Position numbers and translations under genes: made by a program. Positions 5,497 through 15,243 of a DNA stretch of 33,771 nucleotides are shown in pieces. The stretch is from JAAFHB01 sp037128295 (GTDB lineage Bacteria > Bacteroidota > Bacteroidia > Bacteroidales > Prolixibacteraceae). The notes beneath the pieces are model-generated. The model did no database searches. It saw nothing but the letters and a program-made list of their open reading frames with translations, and was not told where the DNA came from. Position 1 is the stretch's first letter; each line of letters starts with the position of its first letter. Location: positions 1 to 33,771 of the forward strand of contig JBAXWR010000054.1 in assembly GCA_037128295.1 (NCBI GenBank), given 5' to 3'.

Positions 5497-7443
5497 TTAT
5501 TTTACGTTGAAATTATCGAAATCTACATTGTTAAAACTGCAACCAAGTCCGGCCATACCGTGAGAATAAGCGGAATTGGAAATATCTGTAACCAATTGAT
5601 TGTTAATATATCCTTTAATTTGATTACCCTTAGTTTCAAGAACCAGGGAATGCCAGTTATTTTCCTTCAACTGAATAAGACCGTTTGAGAGCCTTTTACT
5701 GCCAGCGAAAAGTTCCCATTTACCCGATGACTGAAGTTTCAACTGATAGGCTTCGGGCATTTTGTGCGACCGGTGCATCTCAGTTGCCCTTGACATGACC
5801 GTTGCGTAACTATAAGGTTCGGGGAAAAATACTTCACAACTTACAGAATAATCTGTCCAGAGGGTATCTCCAACAACAGTCTGATTGAAAACCGATCCTT
5901 CCTCCCATTCAATTGCCCTGCGTGTAATCACCTGGCGCAAACAATTGCCTTTCTGATCGTTCCGTTTTGCCACTTCAAAAGCACCACCCTGGTCGGAAAA
6001 ATATTTTGGAGTTGCCAATAATTTCTCATCTTCAAAGCCGGCAATAAAAGGAAATGGGAATGGCGAATTGGCCGCTGGAGTTGCTGCCCCCTTTTGCTGG
6101 CCGGTTGTTGTCGTAAACGAATAAAGCGCCTTAGGCTCAAGGGTTATTGTAAACTCATTGTTTTTTACTGAAACAGGTACAAGTTGTTCAAAGATTTTGC
6201 CTTTCAGAATTGTCCGCCAGACATTTATCTTTTTGGCTTTCAATGATTTTGGCAATTTAAATGTAACTACCTGTGATTGTGTAGCATCCATCGTTTCGGC
6301 GATAATCGAGAAATCCTTGTCAAGCGAGGGTGCTGCAAGCGTAACATAACTCCCTTTTTTCTCGAAATAGCCACATCCGCCATCAATGAACTTCCATCCC
6401 GGTTCGGCAAACTGGGTGGTGTGTGCCACCGACCATAACGCTGGTTCAACATCGTAATAACCCGACCATGGCGTATTTGCAGTCATGATCCCGGAGTTGG
6501 GTAACGACAGGTTGTTAAAATAGGAAGTGATCAGGCTCCAGGTAATGTTTTTGGTCATCTGACCTTCGATATAGTCGCGGTTGTACATTTTGGCAAGGTA
6601 TTCAAATGCCGACCAATCGCCTTTCCAGGGACCACCTTCGTTGTTCCAGATGGGCAACCCAAAGCTTTTGGCATTGTCGCTACTGTTGTATGCCCTGTCG
6701 CGCTCGGTATAATGGTCACCAATGATATCAACAGATTTGCGAAGTTCTTCGTCCAATTTCATATCATCGGCAATCTGCCATTGCTGATGACAGCACAAAT
6801 CTGCAGCTACAAGCTTCACCGACTGTAACCCATTGTCATTTAATGCCTTCCTAAGATCCTTGATAAATTGGGTATTGTACATCCTTTCGTTCCAGATCCC
6901 TGTAAAGTCGATATTCAGGTCATGGTATTGTTTAGCACCTTTGATAAACGCAATAATATAGTTGATGTTGTCCTTTGAATAATAATTTCCCTCACCGATC
7001 CAGCCGGGTGCGCCCCATTCGAGGCAATCGAGGAAAATGGCAGGGTTTCTTTTCTTAGCCTCTTTCATGAGCCACCATTCATAGCCCCGCTGAAAATATT
7101 CAGGTTTGGGGTTTTCAAACTCTTCGCGGGTACGGGCATGGCTAGGTTCTGTTCCACAGGTCGAATTCACGTCACCACCTATTTCTACTTTCAGGTGCTG
7201 CAGGCTTGCGCCGAATTTGGGTTTAAATAAAAAATCAAGTACCTGACTTCGATAGGGTTCAGGATAATCCATCAGTAACCTCGTGGAAGCACCCGCACTT
7301 AAAGCACCGATCCCTTCATAGATTCGGCCTGGTTTGGAAAAATCGAGCAATATCGCCTGACCTTTATCCGATTTATAGGAAAGTACTGAAAATATGATAG
7401 TTACAAATATTATAAGCCTAATTGCATTTCTGAAATTTTTCAT
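5497..7443 (-). CDS. GH59 galactosylceramidase-like beta-galactosidase
   Basis: 648 aa with a signal peptide or membrane anchor (residues 1-24). It aligns by eye with animal galactocerebrosidase along its whole length: YEGIGALSAG at the start, YPEPYRSQ..LDFLFKPKFGASL, KVEIGGDVNSTCGTEPSH, YEWWLMKEAKKRNP, the acid/base in GIWNERMYN (Glu186), the nucleophile in PIWNNEGGPW (Glu269), and GIMTANTPWSGYYDVEPALW then HTTQFAEPGW. After a short Pro/Ala linker (about residue 440), the C-terminal 190 residues match the GALC lectin domain (GFEDEKL, LRQVITRR, WTDYSV, VDFDNFNV). Expected reaction: release of beta-linked galactose from a galactolipid or galactoside outside the cytoplasm. It lies between the sulfatase (17 bases upstream) and acetylesterase genes. 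Confidence 0.9.
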   Translation of the reverse strand: MKNFRNAIRLIIFVTIIFSVLSYKSDKGQAILLDFSKPGRIYEGIGALSAGASTRLLMDYPEPYRSQVLDFLFKPKFGASLQHLKVEIGGDVNSTCGTEPSHARTREEFENPKPEYFQRGYEWWLMKEAKKRNPAIFLDCLEWGAPGWIGEGNYYSKDNINYIIAFIKGAKQYHDLNIDFTGIWNERMYNTQFIKDLRKALNDNGLQSVKLVAADLCCHQQWQIADDMKLDEELRKSVDIIGDHYTERDRAYNSSDNAKSFGLPIWNNEGGPWKGDWSAFEYLAKMYNRDYIEGQMTKNITWSLITSYFNNLSLPNSGIMTANTPWSGYYDVEPALWSVAHTTQFAEPGWKFIDGGCGYFEKKGSYVTLAAPSLDKDFSIIAETMDATQSQVVTFKLPKSLKAKKINVWRTILKGKIFEQLVPVSVKNNEFTITLEPKALYSFTTTTGQQKGAATPAANSPFPFPFIAGFEDEKLLATPKYFSDQGGAFEVAKRNDQKGNCLRQVITRRAIEWEEGSVFNQTVVGDTLWTDYSVSCEVFFPEPYSYATVMSRATEMHRSHKMPEAYQLKLQSSGKWELFAGSKRLSNGLIQLKENNWHSLVLETKGNQIKGYINNQLVTDISNSAYSHGMAGLGCSFNNVDFDNFNVK

Positions 7444-7460
7444 ATGGACAACTCATTATT

Positions 7461-8984
7461 TCATAGGAGATTGGGGCTTTCGTCGGGCCAGAAACAAGGT
7501 TTGCCAGAGGCTTTAAAGGATGGTCTGCCCGATTTGTTGGTGCGAAGGTAATCCCCAAGTTTTTTAGCCAATTCCTTTGTTTTTGAAGGATTCGTTTTTG
7601 ATAGATCTTTTGCCTCTGAAATATCCTGCGGAATGTTATAGAGTTCCAGTTTGCTTTCGCGGTACCAATAGACCAGTTTCCAATCCCCGTCGCGGATCAC
7701 ACTATAGGGTTCAAAACTATAATTATGAGGGAAATGCCAGACAAACTGTCTGTTTTGTGAATCAGCCTTTTCGCCTTTCAGCAAAGGGACAAAACTCTTT
7801 CCATCAATTTTTCCACCAATCTGGGTATATTTTTTTACCCCTGCAATTTCGAGCAAGGTTGGAAAATAATCTTCAATAATTACAGGTTCGCCACAGATTG
7901 TACCGGCAGATGTGACTCCCGGCCATTTGACGATCATTGGGTCACGGATACCCCCTTCGTAAGGACTGATCTTACAACCGCGTAATGGGAAATTATGCGG
8001 GCATTGTGAAGGGGAACCATTGTCGGACATAAAAACAATGACTGTGTTTTTCTCTATGCCAAGTTCTTTCACTTTTGCCATGATATCCCCAAGTGACTTG
8101 TCCATCCCTTCGATCATGGAGGCATAAGTTGCTTCGAAATCGGTCAATCCCCGGTCCTTGTATTTTTGGTAAAATCGTTCATCCTTTTCCCACGGTGCAT
8201 GGATGGCATAATGGGCCATATAGAGATAAAATGGTTTCTTCTGTTTTACAGCGCTTTCCATTTGGGAATTGGCTTCAATGGTCAATGCTTCGGTGATAAA
8301 AATATCCTTGCCATGGTATTTCTCCAATCCAGGTACGTCCCAGATCCGGTCTTCGTGCCGCCATTCTGCACTGAAATTGTATTTTCCGTAGTACGACCCC
8401 GGACCTCCGGCAGCATGTCCCGCAATATTTACATCAAAACCCAGGTTTAATGGATTTTCGCCGGGGGTTCCTTTAGCACCCCAATGGGCTTTACCCACAT
8501 GGATCGTTGTATAGCCGTTCTCCTTGAGAAACATGGGAAGTGTTTTTGCATAAAGTGTCCCATCAACTCCTTTTACTGGACTCATCCCGTTGATGTTCCA
8601 CTTAGGAAGGTCAAGTTCCTTGTGTGGAATATCCGGTGACATATTTTGCCTTAAAGTCCAGTTGGTGACATGGTGACGGGCAGAATTTAAGCCGGTCATC
8701 AGACTGATACGGGTCGGTGAACTCAACGGACAGGCATACGCCTGGGTAAATTTCACACCTTGGGAAGCAAGGATTTCCATGTTTGGAGTGAAGTACCTGT
8801 CGTTCAACATTGTCCGCTTGTCCCAAAAAGGAACGGAGGTCTCCTGCCATCCCATATCGTCCACCAGAAAGAAGATAATATTTGGCTTTTCAGCCTGTGG
8901 TGTTGCTGTTTTTGGATTACCAATGGCCATCAGGGAGGCAGTGGTCATTAAACCGGTACTCGCGAAATGGATTAATTTGTTCAT
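7461..8984 (-). CDS. Secreted Ser-type sulfatase, family S1
   Basis: 507 aa with an N-terminal signal (1-28). Metal-binding VDDMG is at residues 41-45. The maturation motif is SSPTR (88-92), so the formylglycine precursor is Ser88, not Cys; a Cys stands at 85 but is not in a CxPxR context. Ser-type sulfatases need the radical-SAM enzyme anSME, which works without oxygen; that gene is not in the window. Further family marks are GKAHWGAKG, HYAIHAPWE, FMSDNGSPS and the C-terminal WHFPHNYSFEP...RDGDWKLVYW. First gene of the sulfatase-GH59-acetylesterase operon, 48 bases after mfd. It presumably removes sulfate before GH59 acts on galactose. The S1 subfamily cannot be assigned by eye. Confidence 0.9.
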   Translation of the reverse strand: MNKLIHFASTGLMTTASLMAIGNPKTATPQAEKPNIIFFLVDDMGWQETSVPFWDKRTMLNDRYFTPNMEILASQGVKFTQAYACPLSSPTRISLMTGLNSARHHVTNWTLRQNMSPDIPHKELDLPKWNINGMSPVKGVDGTLYAKTLPMFLKENGYTTIHVGKAHWGAKGTPGENPLNLGFDVNIAGHAAGGPGSYYGKYNFSAEWRHEDRIWDVPGLEKYHGKDIFITEALTIEANSQMESAVKQKKPFYLYMAHYAIHAPWEKDERFYQKYKDRGLTDFEATYASMIEGMDKSLGDIMAKVKELGIEKNTVIVFMSDNGSPSQCPHNFPLRGCKISPYEGGIRDPMIVKWPGVTSAGTICGEPVIIEDYFPTLLEIAGVKKYTQIGGKIDGKSFVPLLKGEKADSQNRQFVWHFPHNYSFEPYSVIRDGDWKLVYWYRESKLELYNIPQDISEAKDLSKTNPSKTKELAKKLGDYLRTNKSGRPSFKASGKPCFWPDESPNLL

Positions 8985-9032
8985 AGCTTAATCAGTCAGT
9001 AAAAAGTAGGTCAAATATCTCATTAATATTCT

Positions 9033-12000
9033 TCAAATAGAAATTTTCCCTGTTATCAATTTTAACAAATCAACGGCTTTGTTCAATGACAACACACCCG
9101 TAAAATTCAAACTTAGTTTACCCTTTCCCTCTTTCACACGACATTTCGACGGGTTTTGAACGATCCATTGCATCAAACGTTGAAAATTAATCGTCTGGTA
9201 ATATTTCGATTCCTGATCGGAGGGCATGTAACAGATCATATGCGATTCTTTAAGGATGATCCGCTCCATGTTGAGAGAGATAGCGATCCAGCGCAACCGC
9301 ACAACGTCGATGAGTTCCTGAGCAGGCCCGGGAATAGGTCCGAAACGGTCGATCAGCCCTTTCTCAAATTGTTGCAACACCGTTTCGTTCTCCATATTGT
9401 CAAGCTCGCGGTAAAGCAGCATCCTTTCTGATATGCTTGAAATGTATTCGTCAGGAAAATGCAGTTCGAGATCGGTATCTATGTTACAATCGTTTACATA
9501 CTTCACATCAAGGAATGTTCCGGATGCCTCATCGTTTCCGTCTTCAAAAAGATCCTGAAATTCACCGGTTTTCAACTCCATCATCGCTTCATTCAGAATA
9601 CGGTGGTAGGCCTCGAAACCGATATCGGCAATGAAACCGCTTTGTTCTCCACCAAGCAAATTCCCTGCCCCACGGATATCGAGGTCCTGCATCGCAATGT
9701 TGAAACCGCTCCCAATCTCCGAGAACTCCTCAATGGCCTGCAACCGCCTTCTGGCTTCTGTTGACATCGCATTCAAAGGTGGTGCCAGCAAATAACAAAA
9801 TGCTTTTTTGTTCGATCGCCCTACCCTACCACGCAACTGGTGTAGCTCGCTCAAACCAAAATTCTGAGCATTATTGATGATGATCGTGTTGGTATTCGGG
9901 ATATCCAGTCCCGATTCTATAATGGTGGTTGCCACAAGGACATCAAAATCGCCATTCACAAAGTCGAACATCACTTTTTCAAGTTTTTCGCCATCCATCT
10001 GACCATGACCAACAACCGTCCGGACACCTGGACATAACCGTTTGACTAATGTTTCAATCTCGTTGATGTTCTGTACCCTGTTGTTGATAAAGAAAACCTG
10101 TCCACCACGGGCTACTTCATAATCAATCGCATCGCGGATAATCTCCTCATTAAACGGATGTACCTCTGTATTAATAGGATAACGGTTCGGCGGTGGAGTA
10201 TTGATGATTGAGAGATCGCGAGCCCCCATCAATGAAAATTGCAAAGTCCTTGGGATTGGTGTCGCGGTCAAAGTCAATGTATCGACATTCACTTTCATTT
10301 GTTTCAGTTTTTCCTTTACCGATACCCCAAAATGTTGCTCTTCATCCACTATCAAAAGACCAAGATCCTTGAATTTCACATCTTTGCCGATCAGTTTATG
10401 GGTACCGATAATAATGTCAACCTTTCCTTCACTAAGGTCTTTTAGCACATCCTTTACAATGCCTGAATTTCGTAATCGGCTAATATATTGTACATTACAA
10501 GGAAAGTCTTTTAACCTTTCCGAAAAAGTCTTAAAATGTTGAAGGGCAAGGATAGTCGTTGGAATCAACAATGCAACCTGTTTGGAATCGGCCACAGCTT
10601 TAAAAGCAGCCCGAATGGCCACCTCTGTTTTACCGAACCCCACATCGCCGCAAACTAACCTGTCCATTGGCATTGCTTTTTCCATATCCTCCTTGATAGA
10701 ATAGGTGGCTTTCAATTGATCGGGTGTATCTTCATAGATAAAGCTGGCTTCCAACTCTTCCTGAAGGTACGAATCGGGCGAAAAGGCAAACCCGTTTTCC
10801 AGCTTCCGTTTGGCATATAGTGCTATCAGTTCGCGGGCAATATCCTTGACCTTGTTTTTTGTCTTTGTCTTTAGGTTCTGCCATGCAGCAGTCCCCAATT
10901 TATTGATCGAAGGCTCCTGCCCCTCTTTCCCTTTGTATTTGGCAATCCGGTGTAGCGAGTGGATACTAACCAATAATGAGTCATTATCCCTATAAATCAA
11001 ACGGATAGCTTCCTGAATATTGCCATTGACCTCCGTTTTAATCAAGCCGGCAAATTTTCCCACACCATGATCGATGTGGACCACAAAATCTCCGGGATGG
11101 AGTTTGCTGATCTCCTTCAGGGTAATGGCCTGACGTGACGATTTTTTTGAACGCAGCTTAAACCTGTGGTACCGTTCAAAAATCTGGTGGTCGGTGTAGC
11201 AACAAATCATCAGGTCGTGATCTATAAACCCCTCATTCAATGCAAACAACAAACTGTCGATCTTCTGAGGATCCCCTTTGTCATCGAAAATGGCATGTAG
11301 TCTTTCGATCTGCTTCGGGCTTGAAGTGAGCAGAATATTCCGGTATCCTTTTTGTCGGTTCGTTTTCAGGTCCTGACCCAACAAATCAAAGTTTTTGTGA
11401 AAAACAGGTTGGCTGGATATGTTAAATCCGATCACTTCCGGCTCCTTAAAATAGGTGGATTTCCCCAATTCAAGGCACTTAAAGGTCGATATATTTGTTT
11501 TGAATTCTTTTCCGTCTATGATCAGCTCATCAATTTGGCCGTTTACAAGTCTTTCAGCCGCTTTTAGGTAGAAGTCTTTAATCTGATTATTTACATACGA
11601 AAAACTCTGGGCGGCTATGATTATTTTGGGATCGAAAAATTCAAAGATCGAAACCCGCTTTTCTTCTTTTAAACCTTCCTGAATATTGGGGATGATCGAA
11701 ATCCTTGTCAGGGGTTCCTTCGAAATCTGGTCTTCGATATCAAAAGTCCGGATCGAGTCCACCTCGTCGCCAAAGAAGTCGACACGATAGGGATCTTCAT
11801 TCGAAAATGAGAAAATATCGGTGATTGAACCCCTAACTGAATATTGGCCCGGCTCATAAACAAACTCCACCCGTTCAAAACCATATTCATACAGAACTTC
11901 ATTGATAAATGAAATGGACAGTTTTTCACCTTTTCGGATGTGTAAAGTATGTTTTTCAAGGCCCTTTCCCGAAATCACCTTTTCCATAATCGCTTCGGGA

Positions 12001-12374
12001 TAAGTGACAACGATGTAGCCGGTTTCATTCAGCGCAAGCTTGTTCAATACTTCGGTACGGAATATAATATTCTCGTTGTCAATTCGTTCGTCAACAATAT
12101 TGCGGCGATAAGAGGATGGGAAGAACAGTACATTTTCATCGAGTCCAAGAGCGTTGAGATCATCGAAAAAATAAGAAGCCTCTTCGCGGTCATTAAGGAT
12201 GATGATCATCCCCAATGGGCAAATATCATAGGATGAGGTAAGTACAACTGCTGAAGATGAACCGGAAAGCCCTTTCAAAGAAATTTTGGAAGGTGTTTTT
12301 TCAGTAAACTTTTCACACAGCTTAATTACCGATGGGTGTGATTTGTAATATTTGAGCAGTTCCTTAAGTTCCAA
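9033..12374 (-). CDS. mfd: Transcription-repair coupling factor
   Basis: 1113 aa, close to the usual length of about 1150. Domains in order: a UvrB-like interaction region (about 1-330), the CarD-like RNA-polymerase-interacting domain (LHPGDFVVHIDHGVGKF, about 430-490), the RecG-like helicase with Walker A GDVGFGKTE (about 577-585), DEEQHFG, TATPIPRTL and the LRGRVGRS motif VI, and the C-terminal TRCF domain (about 960-1080). It dislodges stalled RNA polymerase and recruits UvrA. The start codon is TTG at 12374: an in-frame TGA lies five codons upstream, no ATG intervenes, and the -7 element at 12400-12407 allows only a short leader. Confidence 0.97.
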   Translation of the reverse strand: MELKELLKYYKSHPSVIKLCEKFTEKTPSKISLKGLSGSSSAVVLTSSYDICPLGMIIILNDREEASYFFDDLNALGLDENVLFFPSSYRRNIVDERIDNENIIFRTEVLNKLALNETGYIVVTYPEAIMEKVISGKGLEKHTLHIRKGEKLSISFINEVLYEYGFERVEFVYEPGQYSVRGSITDIFSFSNEDPYRVDFFGDEVDSIRTFDIEDQISKEPLTRISIIPNIQEGLKEEKRVSIFEFFDPKIIIAAQSFSYVNNQIKDFYLKAAERLVNGQIDELIIDGKEFKTNISTFKCLELGKSTYFKEPEVIGFNISSQPVFHKNFDLLGQDLKTNRQKGYRNILLTSSPKQIERLHAIFDDKGDPQKIDSLLFALNEGFIDHDLMICCYTDHQIFERYHRFKLRSKKSSRQAITLKEISKLHPGDFVVHIDHGVGKFAGLIKTEVNGNIQEAIRLIYRDNDSLLVSIHSLHRIAKYKGKEGQEPSINKLGTAAWQNLKTKTKNKVKDIARELIALYAKRKLENGFAFSPDSYLQEELEASFIYEDTPDQLKATYSIKEDMEKAMPMDRLVCGDVGFGKTEVAIRAAFKAVADSKQVALLIPTTILALQHFKTFSERLKDFPCNVQYISRLRNSGIVKDVLKDLSEGKVDIIIGTHKLIGKDVKFKDLGLLIVDEEQHFGVSVKEKLKQMKVNVDTLTLTATPIPRTLQFSLMGARDLSIINTPPPNRYPINTEVHPFNEEIIRDAIDYEVARGGQVFFINNRVQNINEIETLVKRLCPGVRTVVGHGQMDGEKLEKVMFDFVNGDFDVLVATTIIESGLDIPNTNTIIINNAQNFGLSELHQLRGRVGRSNKKAFCYLLAPPLNAMSTEARRRLQAIEEFSEIGSGFNIAMQDLDIRGAGNLLGGEQSGFIADIGFEAYHRILNEAMMELKTGEFQDLFEDGNDEASGTFLDVKYVNDCNIDTDLELHFPDEYISSISERMLLYRELDNMENETVLQQFEKGLIDRFGPIPGPAQELIDVVRLRWIAISLNMERIILKESHMICYMPSDQESKYYQTINFQRLMQWIVQNPSKCRVKEGKGKLSLNFTGVLSLNKAVDLLKLITGKISI

Positions 12375-12399
12375 CTTATTTGTATTTCATACGATTAGG

Positions 12400-12407
12400 C
12401 AAAATTA
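12400..12407 (-). promoter_or_regulatory. Bacteroidota -7 element of mfd
   Basis: TAATTTTG on the minus strand, 25 bases before the TTG start of mfd. The rest of the 280-base region to 12655 is A+T-rich and shows only the palindrome at 12607-12621. Confidence 0.5.
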
Positions 12408-12606
12408 AAAAAATATTGGAGGAATTTCTATTTTGCGATATTGTTATTCTTTTGGCCGCATAAGGTACATAAACCCATATTTCGGAAGTTTTGGAATAGT
12501 TATGACTATGTATGAATTAAAATCAGAAAAACAATAATAATTTAACTCAAACCATTATTTTTGAGCAGGTAAAATAGGTTCAGGATATTTCAATTTGAAA
12601 CCGGAA

Positions 12607-12621
12607 ATGCTATTTTAGCAT
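12607..12621. promoter_or_regulatory. Perfect palindrome upstream of the sensor kinase gene
   Basis: ATGCTATTTTAGCAT is a perfect 6+3+6 inverted repeat, 34 bases before the ATG at 12656. It may be an operator for the kinase gene. Confidence 0.35.
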
Positions 12622-12655
12622 ATGACAAATTAATTCTTAGCTAAAACGATTCCAT

Positions 12656-15202
12656 ATGAATAGAATTCTATTTGTAGTCGCCATAATGTTTTATTTACCT
12701 AACACCCTGTTAGCCCAGGATGTTGCCATTGACAGGCTTGAAAACCTGATTAACAACTATTCTCAGAGGGATACAATTCGGGTGCAGTTGCTGAACGATG
12801 CTGCTTCCCAGCTTCTGAATACAAATATTGAAAAATGCCTGCAATATGCTGCTGAGTCAGCTAAATTGGCAGATAGTATTAACTATTTGAAAGGAAGTTC
12901 TATAAGTTTGGATCTGATAGGGTCATGTTATCAGGATAAATCTGATTATAGGATTGCCCTTGAGTTTTTTCTAAAATCCTATAATATTTCTGAAAAAATT
13001 ATCTATAAAGAGGGGATTCTAAATTCTGCAAGAAAAATGGGTTATATCTATTATAGCCAGCAATCCTATCCCGAAGCACTTAAATTCAACCAGAAGGCTG
13101 CAAAAGTTGCAGAAGAACTGGGTGATAAAAATCAACTGTCTTTCTGCTTGAATATCATTGGCATCATTCACAATGCACAGGGAAACAGCCCCCAAGCCCT
13201 TGAGAATTTCCAGAAAACTTTGAAGATGGCAGAAGAATCGGGGGATAAAAGAGAAATGGCCGGTTGTTATACGAATATAGGAATAACTTATATCAAACAG
13301 GAAAATTACGCGATGGCCCTTGAATATCACCAAAAAGCATTGGAAATTAATATTGCGTTTGACGATAAGACAAGAATTGCGGGATGCTATAACAATATGG
13401 GGTTGATTTACGAAAGACAGGAAAAATTGGACAAGGCTCTTGAATATTACCAAAAAGCATTGCAAATTGGCAATGAATTAAACAGCACCTCAAGTTTGCC
13501 CGTTATTTTGAACAACATTGGTGTGATCTATCAGAAGCAGAATAGTTTTCGAGAGGCACTTGATTATTTTCAAAAATCATTGTTGATTTCCGAGAAATTG
13601 GGCAAAAGAAATGCAATCTGTGAAACCTGGCTGAATATTGGGGCTATCAACCTAAAGCAAAAGTATTATGCCAAAGCTCTCGAACTGACACTAAAAAGTT
13701 TTGCGATTGCCAAAGAACTTAGTTTATTGGAATATCAAAAAATGATCTATGAACAACTTTCTCAAATATATGATGCCACGAACAATTACCAAAAGGCCTA
13801 TGAAGCCTATAAGTCTTTCAAACAATTAAACGACAGTATTTTCAGTAAAGAAAATATCCAAAAGATTACAGGTCTTGAATATACCTATAAATTTGAAAAG
13901 GAAAAGCAGGCGGTAGAGTTGGAGCAACAGAAAAAAGCCGATTTGCAAGCACAGAAATCAAAACAGGAAAGGCTTATTTTATACATTGCGCTCACAGCCT
14001 TCCTTATCATGGTGGTTTTGGTGATCGTCATATTACGTTCCTATTTACATAAAATCAAGACAAATAAGTTACTTACGACTCAGAAAAATGAATTGAGAAA
14101 GCTTTCCATTGTGGCTTCCGAGACCAGTAATGCTATTTTTATTATGGATGCCGAAGGCAATTTTCAGTGGTTTAACAAGGCTTTTTCACGACTTTTTGGT
14201 TATACACAGGAGGAATTCATAGGATTGTACGGATCTAATATCATACAGGCGAGTGCTAATCAGCAAATTAAAGGTATTTCGGCACAAAGTATTTTAAACA
14301 AACAACCTGTTAATTATTCATCGAAGAGCACAACAAAGTCTGGACAGACCATTTGGATCCATACATCCTTAACACCTGTCCTGAACGAACAGGGAAAAAT
14401 CATCAACCTTGTGGCGATTGATACAGATATAACGGCATTGAAAGAGGCTGAAGCCAAAATACAGGAGCAAAACGAGGAGATCTCCAAAATCAACGAAGAA
14501 CTGAATGAATTGAATGCTACCAAAGATAAATTCTTCTCCATTATTGCCCACGATTTGAAAAACCCTTTTAACAGCATTCTAGGCTTATCTGATTTATTGG
14601 TGGCAAACTTCAATATAATCGCACCGGAAAAGCTCCTTAAAATGGTGACCACCATCAACACCTCTGCAAAAAGTGCCTATAAATTATTGGAAAACTTGTT
14701 GGAATGGGCGAGGACTCAGACCGGAAAAATCGAATTCAAACAGGAAAGGACATCTTTAAAGAGCTTGTTTGACAGTGCATTTGATATAACGCAAAGTGTC
14801 GCTTTGAACAAAAACATTTCCCTCAGTGTTGAATTGCCTGGGGATATCGAAGTATTCGTGGACCGGAATATGGTCAACACCATTTTACGGAATTTGATCA
14901 CCAATGCGATTAAATATACCCACAAATCGGGTACGATTAGAGTTTTAGCCAGGCAGGTCGATCTTCAAGCCTCTATTTCAGTGATAGACAATGGTGTAGG
15001 GATCGAACCGGTAATGATGGGCAAACTTTTTAAGATCAGCGAAAAAGTAAGCACTGCCGGTACAGAAAAAGAGACAGGAACAGGTCTTGGGTTATTGCTT
15101 TGCAAAGAATTTGTCGAAAAACATGGCGGGCATATAGAGGTCCGAAGCGAATTGGGCAAAGGAAGTGAATTCATTTTTAGTTTACCTTTGCTTTTGGCAT
15201 AA
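12656..15202 (+). CDS. TPR-PAS sensor histidine kinase
   Basis: 848 aa. A signal peptide (1-20) is followed by a periplasmic array of about eight tetratricopeptide repeats (roughly 55-390), with repeating A..Y..KAL.I and ALEYYQKAL units. A coiled coil (about 400-437) and one membrane helix (about 440-463) follow. The cytoplasmic part has a PAS domain (about 482-600), a second coiled coil, the dimerisation/phosphoacceptor motif FFSIIAHDLKNPF with His632, the N box NTILRNLITNAIKYTH, and ATP-lid motifs DNGVGI and GTGLGLLL. It lacks a receiver domain, and no response-regulator gene adjoins it, so it is an orphan kinase. The TPR part probably senses a protein or peptide in the periplasm. Confidence 0.93.
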   Translation: MNRILFVVAIMFYLPNTLLAQDVAIDRLENLINNYSQRDTIRVQLLNDAASQLLNTNIEKCLQYAAESAKLADSINYLKGSSISLDLIGSCYQDKSDYRIALEFFLKSYNISEKIIYKEGILNSARKMGYIYYSQQSYPEALKFNQKAAKVAEELGDKNQLSFCLNIIGIIHNAQGNSPQALENFQKTLKMAEESGDKREMAGCYTNIGITYIKQENYAMALEYHQKALEINIAFDDKTRIAGCYNNMGLIYERQEKLDKALEYYQKALQIGNELNSTSSLPVILNNIGVIYQKQNSFREALDYFQKSLLISEKLGKRNAICETWLNIGAINLKQKYYAKALELTLKSFAIAKELSLLEYQKMIYEQLSQIYDATNNYQKAYEAYKSFKQLNDSIFSKENIQKITGLEYTYKFEKEKQAVELEQQKKADLQAQKSKQERLILYIALTAFLIMVVLVIVILRSYLHKIKTNKLLTTQKNELRKLSIVASETSNAIFIMDAEGNFQWFNKAFSRLFGYTQEEFIGLYGSNIIQASANQQIKGISAQSILNKQPVNYSSKSTTKSGQTIWIHTSLTPVLNEQGKIINLVAIDTDITALKEAEAKIQEQNEEISKINEELNELNATKDKFFSIIAHDLKNPFNSILGLSDLLVANFNIIAPEKLLKMVTTINTSAKSAYKLLENLLEWARTQTGKIEFKQERTSLKSLFDSAFDITQSVALNKNISLSVELPGDIEVFVDRNMVNTILRNLITNAIKYTHKSGTIRVLARQVDLQASISVIDNGVGIEPVMMGKLFKISEKVSTAGTEKETGTGLGLLLCKEFVEKHGGHIEVRSELGKGSEFIFSLPLLLA

Positions 15203-15243
15203 AAAAATTACACATAAGGTTGACAAACATAAAAACGAAAATA

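Noticed and set aside
4101..8984. Classical polysaccharide utilisation locus
   Set aside because: There is no SusC/SusD pair and no adjacent sensor for it; the enzymes are grouped but the locus lacks the defining import proteins.
13019..13465. 148-codon minus-strand ORF inside the kinase gene
   Set aside because: Mirror of the repeated TPR codons; no independent support.
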